Shown: in pieces, positions 6,347 to 12,353 of the stretch
Numbering within the stretch: the first letter of the stretch is position 1
How the letters are laid out: each line of letters starts with the position of its first letter
From: Prochlorothrix sp035286285
Lineage (GTDB): Bacteria; Cyanobacteriota; Cyanobacteriia; Prochlorotrichales; Prochlorotrichaceae
Length of the DNA: 14,282 nucleotides
NCBI GenBank assembly: GCA_035286285.1
Contig: JAYKJG010000146.1
Span: 1-14,282 of the forward strand
Direction of reading: 5' to 3'
The notes under the pieces: model-generated
The model's database searches: none
What the model was told of the DNA's origin: nothing
The model's input: the letters and a program-made list of their open reading frames with translations, nothing else
Program-made: the position numbers and the translations under genes

Positions 6347-7359
6347 TCCTTCAATGATTCCACCAGGGCAAAGCTGCACTGGACTGCCCCAGATAGGGCA
6401 GTTGCCTCGGCTTGGCTGGGGGCAATTTTGAGTTCTGCTTCGCTGAGGTTGAGGAACTCCCGCGCTAGAAAGAGAGACATCTCAGGGCTGAGGTGGGGCA
6501 GGGGTAAGTCCTGGGATTGGCGGATCTGGGCGAGCAGGTCTTCGGGGGAGGGGGCTGGGGTTTCCTGGAGGATGCTGCGGGCTTTTTGCCAGTCTTCTGG
6601 GGGCCGATCGTCGTCTAGCGCAAGATACAGACGGCCCTGCTCCCGATCGCAGTAGTGTTTGAGGTGGGCTTGGTGGCTTTGACTGTCCTCGACGGTGCTG
6701 ATGATCAGGCAGAGCAGGGCTTGGCGCAGACAGCCGGGAGCCGCTTGGATCATAAGGGTTGGTTCCGGGAGATCCAGGGTCAGGTGAAAGTTGCGATTGG
6801 CCACCTGAAGGCGGGTTAGCATTTGCACATCCTGCAAGACTTGCAGCAGGGAAACGGGCTGGATGTGGCGGGGGTGACTGCCCACTTTGAGCTTAGAGAG
6901 TTGGGTCATTAGCTCCAACATGTCTAACAGCCGCTGGGCGGAGTTGTAGGCTTGCTGCACGCATTGGCGCTCCTCCGCTGGATCGTCGCAGAGGTCGTTG
7001 AGGATGATTTGGTGCAGGCTCATCAGGCTGCTGAGGGGCGATCGTAGCTCGTGGGAGGTTCGAGCCAGGAAGCCCGCATAGTAGTTGGCCAGGTGGCTGT
7101 CTTGGAGGGTGGCGATCGCCGAGGCGATGGCGGGGGTCTCGGTGGGCTGAGGGGCCGCCCCAGGGGGTGCCGGGACCGGGGCAGAGGGGACCACTAGGGC
7201 AGGGGTTGGCCGATCGATCGAGGCTTCCCCCGGTAAAGATGGCTCCTGGCGTTGGCGATCGCGCTGCTGTCCCCACAACCAACCGCCGCCGAGGCCCGTA
7301 CAGAGGCCCGTACAAAGACCCAGGCAGAACAGAATCACTTGGCTCCAGACCAAAGTCAT
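6343..7359 (-). CDS. Membrane-anchored histidine-kinase-like protein with degenerate ATPase domain
   Basis: A 338-residue protein. Residues about 5-29 form one hydrophobic anchor, followed by a Pro/Ala-rich linker (about 50-78). A clear HisKA (DHp) domain follows, with the H-box FLARTSHELRSPLSSLMSLH at about 97-116 and phosphoacceptor His103. A second helix (AQRLLDMLELMTQLSKLKVG) completes the dimerisation hairpin. The region where a HATPase_c domain belongs (about 168-335) keeps the outline: LRQALLCLIISTVEDS sits where the N-box would be, and LFLAREFLNLSEAELKI where the G2 region would be. It lacks the N-box asparagine, DxGxG and the Gly-rich lid, so autophosphorylation is doubtful. The ATG overlaps the ProA-like stop as ATGA, implying translational coupling. 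It could be a phosphotransfer protein or a structural partner. Confidence 0.8.
   Translation of the reverse strand: MTLVWSQVILFCLGLCTGLCTGLGGGWLWGQQRDRQRQEPSLPGEASIDRPTPALVVPSAPVPAPPGAAPQPTETPAIASAIATLQDSHLANYYAGFLARTSHELRSPLSSLMSLHQIILNDLCDDPAEERQCVQQAYNSAQRLLDMLELMTQLSKLKVGSHPRHIQPVSLLQVLQDVQMLTRLQVANRNFHLTLDLPEPTLMIQAAPGCLRQALLCLIISTVEDSQSHQAHLKHYCDREQGRLYLALDDDRPPEDWQKARSILQETPAPSPEDLLAQIRQSQDLPLPHLSPEMSLFLAREFLNLSEAELKIAPSQAEATALSGAVQCSFALVESLKD
7291..7314. repeat. Perfect 12-bp tandem duplication inside the kinase-like gene
   Basis: GAGGCCCGTACA is repeated exactly in tandem (7291-7302, 7303-7314). It is in frame and encodes the duplicated LCTG-LCTG in the membrane anchor, adding an extra cysteine to the helix. 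Confidence 0.8.
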
Positions 7360-8627
7360 AGATTTACTTGCCCTCTTCCCAAAATGATGTGCTTAGCCGT
7401 GGTCAAGGTAGTCAGATCAATGCGACCGTGGCGATGTCCCCGTTGATTGGACATCCCTAAGGCCACTTGGCTGCTGTGGGCCGGGTGGCGATAGAACCGC
7501 GATGAGGTATTGACATAAACCGTTGCGCTACTGATGCGCTGGCAAAACTCCTGGCTTTCGCCATAGGACTCGGTGGCAATGCAGTCCGCTTGGGAGCTAC
7601 TGTGGGCGTTCATCCAGTTCACCGCCGTTTCCAGGTTTTGCACACACCGAAAGGCCACGGTCCGGTTCAAATAGGGCTGGGACCATTCCGCCGCCTCCAC
7701 TGGCTCTAAATCGCTGCACAGTTCCAACAAGCTCTGATCGCCCCGCAACTGAAACCCCTCTGCCTTTAGCCCCTCCAACAATAACCGCACCACGCTCTCC
7801 CTCACATCCCGGTTAATCAACACTTTTTCAATGGCGTTCACCGGGTCCGGCTCTGTGGCGTAGCTGTCTTGGATCATCCACTGCACTAGCTCCAACTGGC
7901 CCGAAGCTGCCCAGTAAAGATAACAATTGCCCATGCCCGTCTTGAGCACCGGGGCCGTGGCCACCTGCTCGACCCGATGGACCAAGCTGGGGCGACCGTA
8001 GGGAATGACCAAATTCACCCAGGGACTTTGGACGAGGCTGTCGCGCAGCAAACTGCCGTGATCGCCTCCCAAATGGGTGACACAGGCGGGGGGCATGTCG
8101 GCGGACTCCAGTCCGGCCCGTAGAGCATGGGCGATCGCGGCATTGGAGTGACTGGCATCGGTGCTGCCCCGCAGAATTAAACTGTTGCCCGTGCGGATAC
8201 AGAGGGCAGCGGCGATCGCCCCCAGCAAGGGCAACGACTCATAGACAAGGGCGACAACCCCAAGGGGGACGCGCTGGGTAAAGCCCTGGGTGAAGCCGCT
8301 GCTGTGGGAAGGTGTGGCAATTCCCTGCTCTAGGGGATCCTCTAAGGTGCTGAGATCCCACAAAATTTTAACCCCATCTTGGAGCCGTTCTGGGGTCAGG
8401 CGCAACCAATCCCGGATCAATTCGGGGACGGCCATTTCCTCACAGGCTTCCAGATCCAGGGTGTTGGCCTCCAGGATGTCATCCATCGCCTGATCGAGGG
8501 CACGGGCCATGTGTCGGAGGGCACGGCTGCGCTGACGGCCTTGGCTGTTACCCAAGTTGAGGCTGCCGTTGTGGGCTTGGTAGAGGGTACTTTCTAAGTT
8601 GAGATGGGCGGGATCCACAAGTGACAT
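7356..8627 (-). CDS. ProA-family (gamma-glutamyl phosphate reductase-like) paralogue lacking the catalytic Cys
   Basis: A 423-residue protein with the full length and fold markers of glutamate-5-semialdehyde dehydrogenase (ProA): VPLGVVALVYESLP (about 120-133), NSLILRGSTDASHSN (about 148-162), NLVIPYGRPSLV (about 205-216), LKTGMGNCYLY (about 228-238), ADCIATESYGESQEF and GMSNQRGHRHGRIDLTTLTTAKHIILG near the end. True ProA carries its nucleophile in a SVCNAxETLL-type motif. Here the aligned segment is DPVNAIEKVL, with Val263 in place of the Cys, so the normal reductase reaction is unlikely. Cyanobacteria are known to carry two ProA-like genes, and this looks like the divergent one. The ATG at 8627 is preferred over a TTG at 8657. 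It is translationally coupled to the downstream kinase-like gene through ATGA. Role unknown. Confidence 0.85.
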   Translation of the reverse strand: MSLVDPAHLNLESTLYQAHNGSLNLGNSQGRQRSRALRHMARALDQAMDDILEANTLDLEACEEMAVPELIRDWLRLTPERLQDGVKILWDLSTLEDPLEQGIATPSHSSGFTQGFTQRVPLGVVALVYESLPLLGAIAAALCIRTGNSLILRGSTDASHSNAAIAHALRAGLESADMPPACVTHLGGDHGSLLRDSLVQSPWVNLVIPYGRPSLVHRVEQVATAPVLKTGMGNCYLYWAASGQLELVQWMIQDSYATEPDPVNAIEKVLINRDVRESVVRLLLEGLKAEGFQLRGDQSLLELCSDLEPVEAAEWSQPYLNRTVAFRCVQNLETAVNWMNAHSSSQADCIATESYGESQEFCQRISSATVYVNTSSRFYRHPAHSSQVALGMSNQRGHRHGRIDLTTLTTAKHIILGRGQVNL

Positions 8628-8684
8628 GGGGGGGGATACCAACGGGGGAAAGCCCAAGGGTGTCAGTCCTTAGGGCAGTGTCAG

Positions 8685-8795
8685 GGTGGATCTCACTTTG
8701 AGGGGGGAGGACAGGCCAGGGGCTGAGCCTCTAGGCAGGGGGTCACACAGCCCAGAGGGGGGCTGGGTTGGCAGACTCTTCAAAGTGAGATGCGC
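8685..8795. mobile_element. MITE-like inverted-repeat element A
   Basis: Perfect 12-bp inverted arms ATCTCACTTTGA (8690-8701) and TCAAAGTGAGAT (8780-8791) enclose 78 bp. The interior has a further potential hairpin (CAGCCCAG with CTGGGTTG). The ends, including the flanking GGTGG and GCGC, resemble those of element B at 12240-12335: ATCTCACTTTGA versus ATTTCACTTTGG on the left, and GTGAGATGCGC versus GTGAAATGCAC on the right. There is no ORF. No clear target duplication was found, and the boundaries are approximate. Confidence 0.45.
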
Positions 8796-8841
8796 GGGGG
8801 GATGCGGTGTGAGAGACACGGGGGGATGCGGGGGCTGGGGG
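8796..8841 (+). repeat. G-run cluster with two copies of the GGGGGGATGCGG 12-mer
   Basis: Copies lie at 8796-8807 and 8820-8831, followed by further runs of five Gs at 8830-8834 and 8837-8841. Four long G runs in 46 bases could form a G-quadruplex in the plus strand. The cluster directly follows inverted-repeat element A and ends 13 bases before the stop of the minus-strand zinc-ribbon gene. Confidence 0.5.
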
Positions 8842-8853
8842 TTTACCAGGATT

Positions 8854-9351
8854 TTAACGCCGATAGGTCACCCACAGGACGACTCCCGGTAAAACCACCC
8901 CCCCAAAGAAGACCGCAAGCCATAGGGGCATCAGTCCCGGTACAGCGCCATTGAGCAGAACGGGCATCCAGAGGAGGGTGAGCACAATCACAAGCGCGGC
9001 CCCCAAAATCCAGGGGGATTGTTGTGGGGGGGGTAAGCGTCGCCAGTGCTGTCCGGTCCAGCGCCAGCGTCGAGGGGTGGGGGTGGGGCTGGCAATCTGT
9101 TCGAGGATTAAGTCTGGGTTGCTTAAGGTAAATAAGCTTTGACAGCGATCGCAGCCGATCGCCTCCATTAAGATGATGGGGTTTAGCTCCCCCTGGGAGC
9201 CGCAATGGGGGCAAGGGATGGGACTAGGCAGGGTCAAGGCTGTGTCTTCCAGGTGCAGGGGAGCAAGAACCGCATCTAGGATAGCGTGAGTGGGTTCGGG
9301 GTTTGGTTCAGCGTTAGCACCCCAAAGCTGACGGCTAAATGCTATAACCAA
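8854..9351 (-). CDS. Zinc-ribbon membrane protein, unknown function
   Basis: A 165-residue protein. A zinc-ribbon-like pair of CxxC motifs lies at residues 47-50 (CPHC) and 67-70 (CDRC), spaced by 16 residues, in PSPIPCPHCGSQGELNP...EAIGCDRCQSLFTL. A basic, Trp-rich linker follows (RRWRWTGQHWRRLPPP, about 94-109), then two predicted transmembrane helices at about 114-135 and 140-162, ending in the short basic tail YRR. The likely topology places the ribbon in the cytoplasm. The frame has no ATG before the ribbon. TTG at 9351 is the only NTG start that keeps a reasonable N-terminus, so the true start is uncertain. The gene is divergent from the 121-residue gene at 9441 and separated from the ProA-like gene by 226 bp containing a repeat element. 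Confidence 0.65.
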   Translation of the reverse strand: MVIAFSRQLWGANAEPNPEPTHAILDAVLAPLHLEDTALTLPSPIPCPHCGSQGELNPIILMEAIGCDRCQSLFTLSNPDLILEQIASPTPTPRRWRWTGQHWRRLPPPQQSPWILGAALVIVLTLLWMPVLLNGAVPGLMPLWLAVFFGGVVLPGVVLWVTYRR

Positions 9352-9440
9352 ACTGATTTCGCTGATGTTTCTAAATTGCCTTATTTCTAAACTTCCCTAT
9401 CCCCCACCTTGAAGTCACCTAGCCAAATTAGGACGGAATT

Positions 9441-9806
9441 GTGCAAATTAATCCAGCCGATCTAGAACAATGGCGGCGTGCCATGGCGGATTATCCAGGG
9501 GTGCTGCGATCGCTGGAGACGATCGAGGATTGCGAGGGCGATCTAGAAGATGCGGCCATTACCCTTGCCATTCAATCCAATTTAGAACCCGATTCGCGCG
9601 ATCGGTGGCTGGCTAGCTACACCAAACGCTTTCGCCCCCTCATTTGTCAGCCCGACTTTCGCCAAAGTCTACGTCAGGGGGATGTGATTAGCTTGGTTCG
9701 TCACCTGGTTGGGACCGACTCTGGTTGTCCGGAGGTGCTGGCGATGCCGGTGGCCCTACAAATTATGAGCGAGGGGGTGGATTGCTTTTGTGCGGGCTAT
9801 GCCTAA
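9441..9806 (+). CDS. Conserved cyanobacterial protein, unknown function
   Basis: A 121-residue, acidic, apparently all-helical soluble protein starting from GTG at 9441 (GGA lies about ten bases upstream). It seems to belong to a conserved cyanobacterial family without assigned function. The most distinctive stretch is LETIEDCEGDLEDAAITLAI (about 25-44), followed by RFRPLICQPDFRQSL and a C-terminal PVALQIMSEGVDCFC with a CxC. No membrane segment, signal peptide or catalytic motif is seen. It lies 85 bp upstream of metF on the same strand and could be cotranscribed with it; no terminator is obvious between them. Confidence 0.65.
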   Translation: MQINPADLEQWRRAMADYPGVLRSLETIEDCEGDLEDAAITLAIQSNLEPDSRDRWLASYTKRFRPLICQPDFRQSLRQGDVISLVRHLVGTDSGCPEVLAMPVALQIMSEGVDCFCAGYA

Positions 9807-9891
9807 TGGGCAACTTTTCCCCCGCCCCTCACCCTCAAATTCTTTTTCCAGACTTGATTCCGTCCTTTTTACACCCCCGAACAAAGTCCCC

Positions 9892-10860
9892 ATGTCTACC
9901 CGACTGCGCAGCGCCATCCAAGCCGGTGAGTTTATTGTTACAGCCGAAGTCTCTCCGCCCAAGGGCGGGGATCCCGGCCACATGTTGGCCATGGCTGAAA
10001 CCCTGAAGCACCGTGTCCATGGGGTGAATGTGACCGATGGGAGTCGTGCGGTGATGCGGATGTCTTCCTTGGCGGCCTGTGTGCTGTTGCAGCGCCAAGG
10101 TATTGAGCCAATCTGTCAGGTGACCTGCCGCGATCGCAACCGCATTGGGCTTCAGGCTGACCTCCTGGGTGCCCATGCCCTGGGGCTGCACAATATTTTG
10201 GCCCTGACTGGGGATCCCGTCAAAGCTGGAGATCACCCCAAGGCCCGCGCGGTGTTTGATTTGGAATCGGTGCGGCTGCTGACGTTGATCGAGAAGCTCA
10301 ATACCGGCTTGGACTGGAACGATCAAGCCATGCCCGACGGTGCCACAACCCTCTTGGCGGGGGCGGCAGTTGACCCCCAACTGCCCAACGAGTCTGCCTT
10401 AAAAAAGCGCTTTGAGCGCAAGGTTGCGGCGGGGGCTGCTTTTTTCCAAAGCCAGATGATTACGGACTTCGATCGCTTTGAGCAGTTCATGACCCAGGTG
10501 GCCAAACCCTGCGGTAAGCCGGTGCTGGCGGGGATTTTTCTGCTGAAATCAGCGAAAAATGCTGAATTTATTAACCGCTATGTGCCGGGGGTCCACATTC
10601 CCCAGTCCATCATCGATCGCCTTGCCCAAGCTCCCAAGCCCTTAGAGGAAGGGGTTGCGATCGCCGCCGAACAGGTCAAACTGGCCCAGCAACTCTGTGA
10701 AGGGGTCCATATTATGGCCATTAAACGGGAAGATCTGGTTCCGGCAATTTTGGACCAAGCCGGGATTGCACCGGTGTCGGCCCTAGCGGTGGACAGCCCA
10801 ACCCCAACCCCCAAGCCGGAGGTCTTGGGCCGGGGGGCAGAGGCGAAGGCAGTGGCTTAA
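9892..10860 (+). CDS. metF: Methylenetetrahydrofolate reductase (MetF family)
   Basis: A 322-residue TIM-barrel flavoenzyme of the MTHFR family. It reduces 5,10-methylene-THF to 5-methyl-THF for methionine synthesis in the cytoplasm. The catalytic glutamate is Glu19 in IVTAEVSPPKGGDPG. VNVTDGSRAVMRMS (about 45-58), CQVTCRDRNRIGLQADLLGAHALG (split as CQVTCRDRNR and IGLQADLLGAHALG) and the FAD-contacting LTGDPVKAGDHP (Asp108) follow. AAFFQSQMITDFDRF and GVHIPQSIIDRL mark the C-terminal half of the barrel. The last 30 residues form a Pro/Ala-rich tail. The frame opens upstream at 9790, but ATG at 9892 places the first strand correctly. The stop codon is the first three bases of a 14-bp tandem repeat. 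The gene is convergent with a LysR regulator. Confidence 0.9.
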   Translation: MSTRLRSAIQAGEFIVTAEVSPPKGGDPGHMLAMAETLKHRVHGVNVTDGSRAVMRMSSLAACVLLQRQGIEPICQVTCRDRNRIGLQADLLGAHALGLHNILALTGDPVKAGDHPKARAVFDLESVRLLTLIEKLNTGLDWNDQAMPDGATTLLAGAAVDPQLPNESALKKRFERKVAAGAAFFQSQMITDFDRFEQFMTQVAKPCGKPVLAGIFLLKSAKNAEFINRYVPGVHIPQSIIDRLAQAPKPLEEGVAIAAEQVKLAQQLCEGVHIMAIKREDLVPAILDQAGIAPVSALAVDSPTPTPKPEVLGRGAEAKAVA

Positions 10861-10909
10861 ACCACACCGCTTAAACCGCACCGCTTAGACCACACCGCTT
10901 AGACCGCCT
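10858..10909 (+). repeat. Tandem 14-bp array at the metF and lysR 3' ends
   Basis: Units TAAACCACACCGCT (10858), TAAACCGCACCGCT (10872), TAGACCACACCGCT (10886) and a partial TAGACCGCCT (10900). The first TAA is the metF stop. The junction of units 3 and 4 supplies the stop codon of the minus-strand lysR gene (10899-10901). Because 14 is not a multiple of three, the units place TAA/TAG in all three plus-strand frames. Confidence 0.85.
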
Positions 10910-11822
10910 GGGGGAACGTTTGGGTTTGGGTTTTAACGACTGTTTCCAGAATGGCGCAAAAGCGCTGGATGGGGGGGATCAAGAGCCGATCTTGGGTCGT
11001 GACGCAGACCACCTCCCGCGTCAGGCTGGGGCCGATGATCGATCGCACCGTCAAACTGGGATCCCCCGCCACCTCCACCAAAGCTGACTGGGGCAACAGG
11101 GCCACCGCCTGACCCCGCCGCACAATGCCCCGGAAGGCATCCAACGTATTCAACTCCAAGGCCACATGGAGGGACAGCCCCCGCTGGGCAAACTGCTCCT
11201 CAATCAAGCGCCGCATTCCATAGCCATCCTTAAAAACCGCATGGGGATATTGGGACAGGGCTTCCCAGGAAATCGGCCCGGAATGGCCGCTGAGGGGATG
11301 TTGCGCCGACATCAAAACTTGAATGGTGTCCTGAAACAGGGGGGTCACCACCATGGGGCTAGCCGCCGTTAAAAAGCGGTTCTGCATCACCACCGCAATG
11401 TCCACCAAGCCATCGCGCAGCACCTTGAGCGCCCGATCGCTGCCCAAGGCCGTCACCCGCAGTTGAACATCGGGATACTCTCGGCTAAAGTGCTCAAAGG
11501 CAACGGGCAAGTGGTGACAGCAAATGGAGCTAATGGCCGCAACACACAGTTCAGTTTGGTTGCCCTGGAGTAAATCCGCTAATTCTTGGGTTGCCACGCG
11601 CCATTCTTGGCAAATACGGCGGGCACGGGGCAAGAGGCATTGCCCTGCCAGGGTGAGGCTAATGTGACCCCCTCGGTGGAAGAGTTCTGCGCCCACACTG
11701 GCCTCTAAAGCTTGGATTTGGCGGCTAATGGTGGATTGGTTGACGTGGCAGTGTTTGGCAGCGGCTTGAAAGCTGTGGGTCTCTGCGATCGCCAAAAAAG
11801 CTTGTAGTTGCTCAAGGCGCAT
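10899..11822 (-). CDS. LysR-family transcriptional regulator
   Basis: A 307-residue regulator. The N-terminal winged helix-turn-helix (about 1-60) reads LEQLQAFLAIAETHSFQAAAKHCHVNQSTISRQIQALEASVGAELFHR across its length, with the recognition helix at about 28-40. A LysR substrate-binding domain occupies about 90-295, with two Rossmann-like lobes (for example LRVTALGSDRALKVLRDGLVDIAVVM, split at LRVTALGSDRALKV, and AVALLPQSALVEVAG). The effector cannot be deduced. The ATG at 11822 gives the standard MRLEQLQAFL start; the TTG at 11855 is rejected. A 13-bp duplication over the start codon creates an out-of-frame upstream ATG. LysR genes often control the divergent neighbour, here the DUF362-DsbA-like pair; the convergent metF is another possible target. 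Confidence 0.92.
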   Translation of the reverse strand: MRLEQLQAFLAIAETHSFQAAAKHCHVNQSTISRQIQALEASVGAELFHRGGHISLTLAGQCLLPRARRICQEWRVATQELADLLQGNQTELCVAAISSICCHHLPVAFEHFSREYPDVQLRVTALGSDRALKVLRDGLVDIAVVMQNRFLTAASPMVVTPLFQDTIQVLMSAQHPLSGHSGPISWEALSQYPHAVFKDGYGMRRLIEEQFAQRGLSLHVALELNTLDAFRGIVRRGQAVALLPQSALVEVAGDPSLTVRSIIGPSLTREVVCVTTQDRLLIPPIQRFCAILETVVKTQTQTFPQAV

Positions 11823-11835
11823 AGTAAAGGCGCAT
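11812..11835 (-). other. Seven-codon upstream mini-ORF overlapping the lysR start
   Basis: A 13-bp tandem duplication (AAGGCGCATAGT plus one variable base, 11813-11825 and 11826-11838 on the plus strand) copies the lysR start region. The upstream ATG at 11835 reads MRLYYAP and ends in a TGA at 11814-11812, eight bases inside lysR. The DNA repeat is certain; translation of the mini-ORF is inferred. Confidence 0.5.
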
Positions 11836-12030
11836 AGTGAAGGCGGAATTGTCAAAGAACTGAAGGGGGGGATGCGGTGGGCCAGCGATCGAGGCTCCAG
11901 GGCAAAAACTCAGGGAATTAAAACTCTAGGACAAACCATAACCTCGGTCTCCGCAAAAGCTGGGGGTTTACACAAAGCTGGGGTTCACAGCAACCTCAAA
12001 CTCACCCTAGAAGAAAACCACCCCCTGCGT

Positions 12031-12052
12031 TTGTGTTCATCAACACAATTTT
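12031..12052 (+). promoter_or_regulatory. Perfect dyad between lysR and the DUF362 gene
   Basis: TTGTGTT (12031-12037), a CATC loop and AACACAA (12042-12048), followed by TTTT. The dyad could be an operator for the neighbouring LysR protein (its centre gives T-N12-A rather than the classical T-N11-A) or a weak terminator-like hairpin. The two readings cannot be separated by eye. Confidence 0.35.
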
Positions 12053-12054
12053 AA

Positions 12055-12131
12055 GGCTGCCTGGGGTGATTCGGTGAGCCGGGGATCGCCGGAGGGCAGC
12101 CCCCATGCCTGGGACTCCCGTTGCACGGGGG
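12055..12131 (+). ncRNA. Candidate structured RNA element, unknown class
   Basis: GGCTGCCT (12055-12062) pairs with GGGCAGCC (12094-12101). Inside, TTCGGTGA (12070-12077) pairs with TCGCCGGA (12086-12093). The two stems touch directly on the 3' side and are offset by a 7-nt bulge GGGGTGA on the 5' side; the apical loop is GCCGGGGA. Immediately after come CCCA/TGGG (12102-12113) and CTCCCGT/ACGGGGG with a 3-nt loop (12115-12131). I recognise no known riboswitch consensus. GC-rich DNA folds easily, and either strand could be meant. Confidence 0.3.
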
Positions 12132-12160
12132 ACTGCTTATCCCCCCCCTCAGCCTCCATG

Positions 12161-12190
12161 GGCCTGAATGGGCCTGAATGGGCTTGAATG
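12161..12190 (+). repeat. Three tandem 10-bp units
   Basis: GGCCTGAATG occurs twice (12161-12170, 12171-12180), followed by GGCTTGAATG (12181-12190). The period equals about one helical turn. The C-to-T change in the third copy creates TTGAAT, a possible -35 element. Confidence 0.8.
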
Positions 12191-12217
12191 CGTTACGCTA
12201 GCGCTAAGATAGCCAGA

Positions 12218-12353
12218 CTTCTAGCCAGACTTCTAACCAGGTACATTTCACTTTGGAGCAACCCAGACCCTGACCTGGCTCAAAAGGCTCGTCGTGCGGA
12301 CTTTAGTCCGTACCGGGGCAAACGTGAAATGCACCCTTCTAGCCAGACTTCTA
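12218..12353. repeat. Pair of 18-bp direct repeats flanking element B
   Basis: CTTCTAGCCAGACTTCTA is found exactly at 12218-12235 and 12336-12353. Each copy is itself part of a 12-bp tandem repeat (TAGCCAGACTTC at 12210, 12222 and 12340, with degenerate copies after). The right copy abuts inverted-repeat element B; the left copy is 4 bases away. Confidence 0.8.
12240..12335. mobile_element. MITE-like inverted-repeat element B
   Basis: The terminal inverted repeats GGTACATTTCAC (12240-12251) and GTGAAATGCACC (12324-12335) match at 11 of 12 positions. The 96-bp element has a central hairpin, GTGCGGAC/GTCCGTAC with a TTTA loop (12294-12313). It carries no ORF of its own and is flanked by 18-bp direct repeats. 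Its ends resemble element A at 8685-8795. It lies 57 bp upstream of the DUF362 start codon. Confidence 0.5.

Noticed and set aside
9835..10380. Long minus-strand ORF opposite metF
   Set aside because: It is antisense to a clear MetF protein and shows only His/Gln-rich composition from the reversed codons.
11872..12054. 60-codon ORF in the divergent spacer
   Set aside because: No Shine-Dalgarno, no domain, and it runs through a G-run motif and a dyad; nothing supports translation.
12053..12131. Cobalamin, TPP, SAH or glutamine riboswitch
   Set aside because: I looked for the conserved core boxes of these classes and found none; only generic hairpins are visible.
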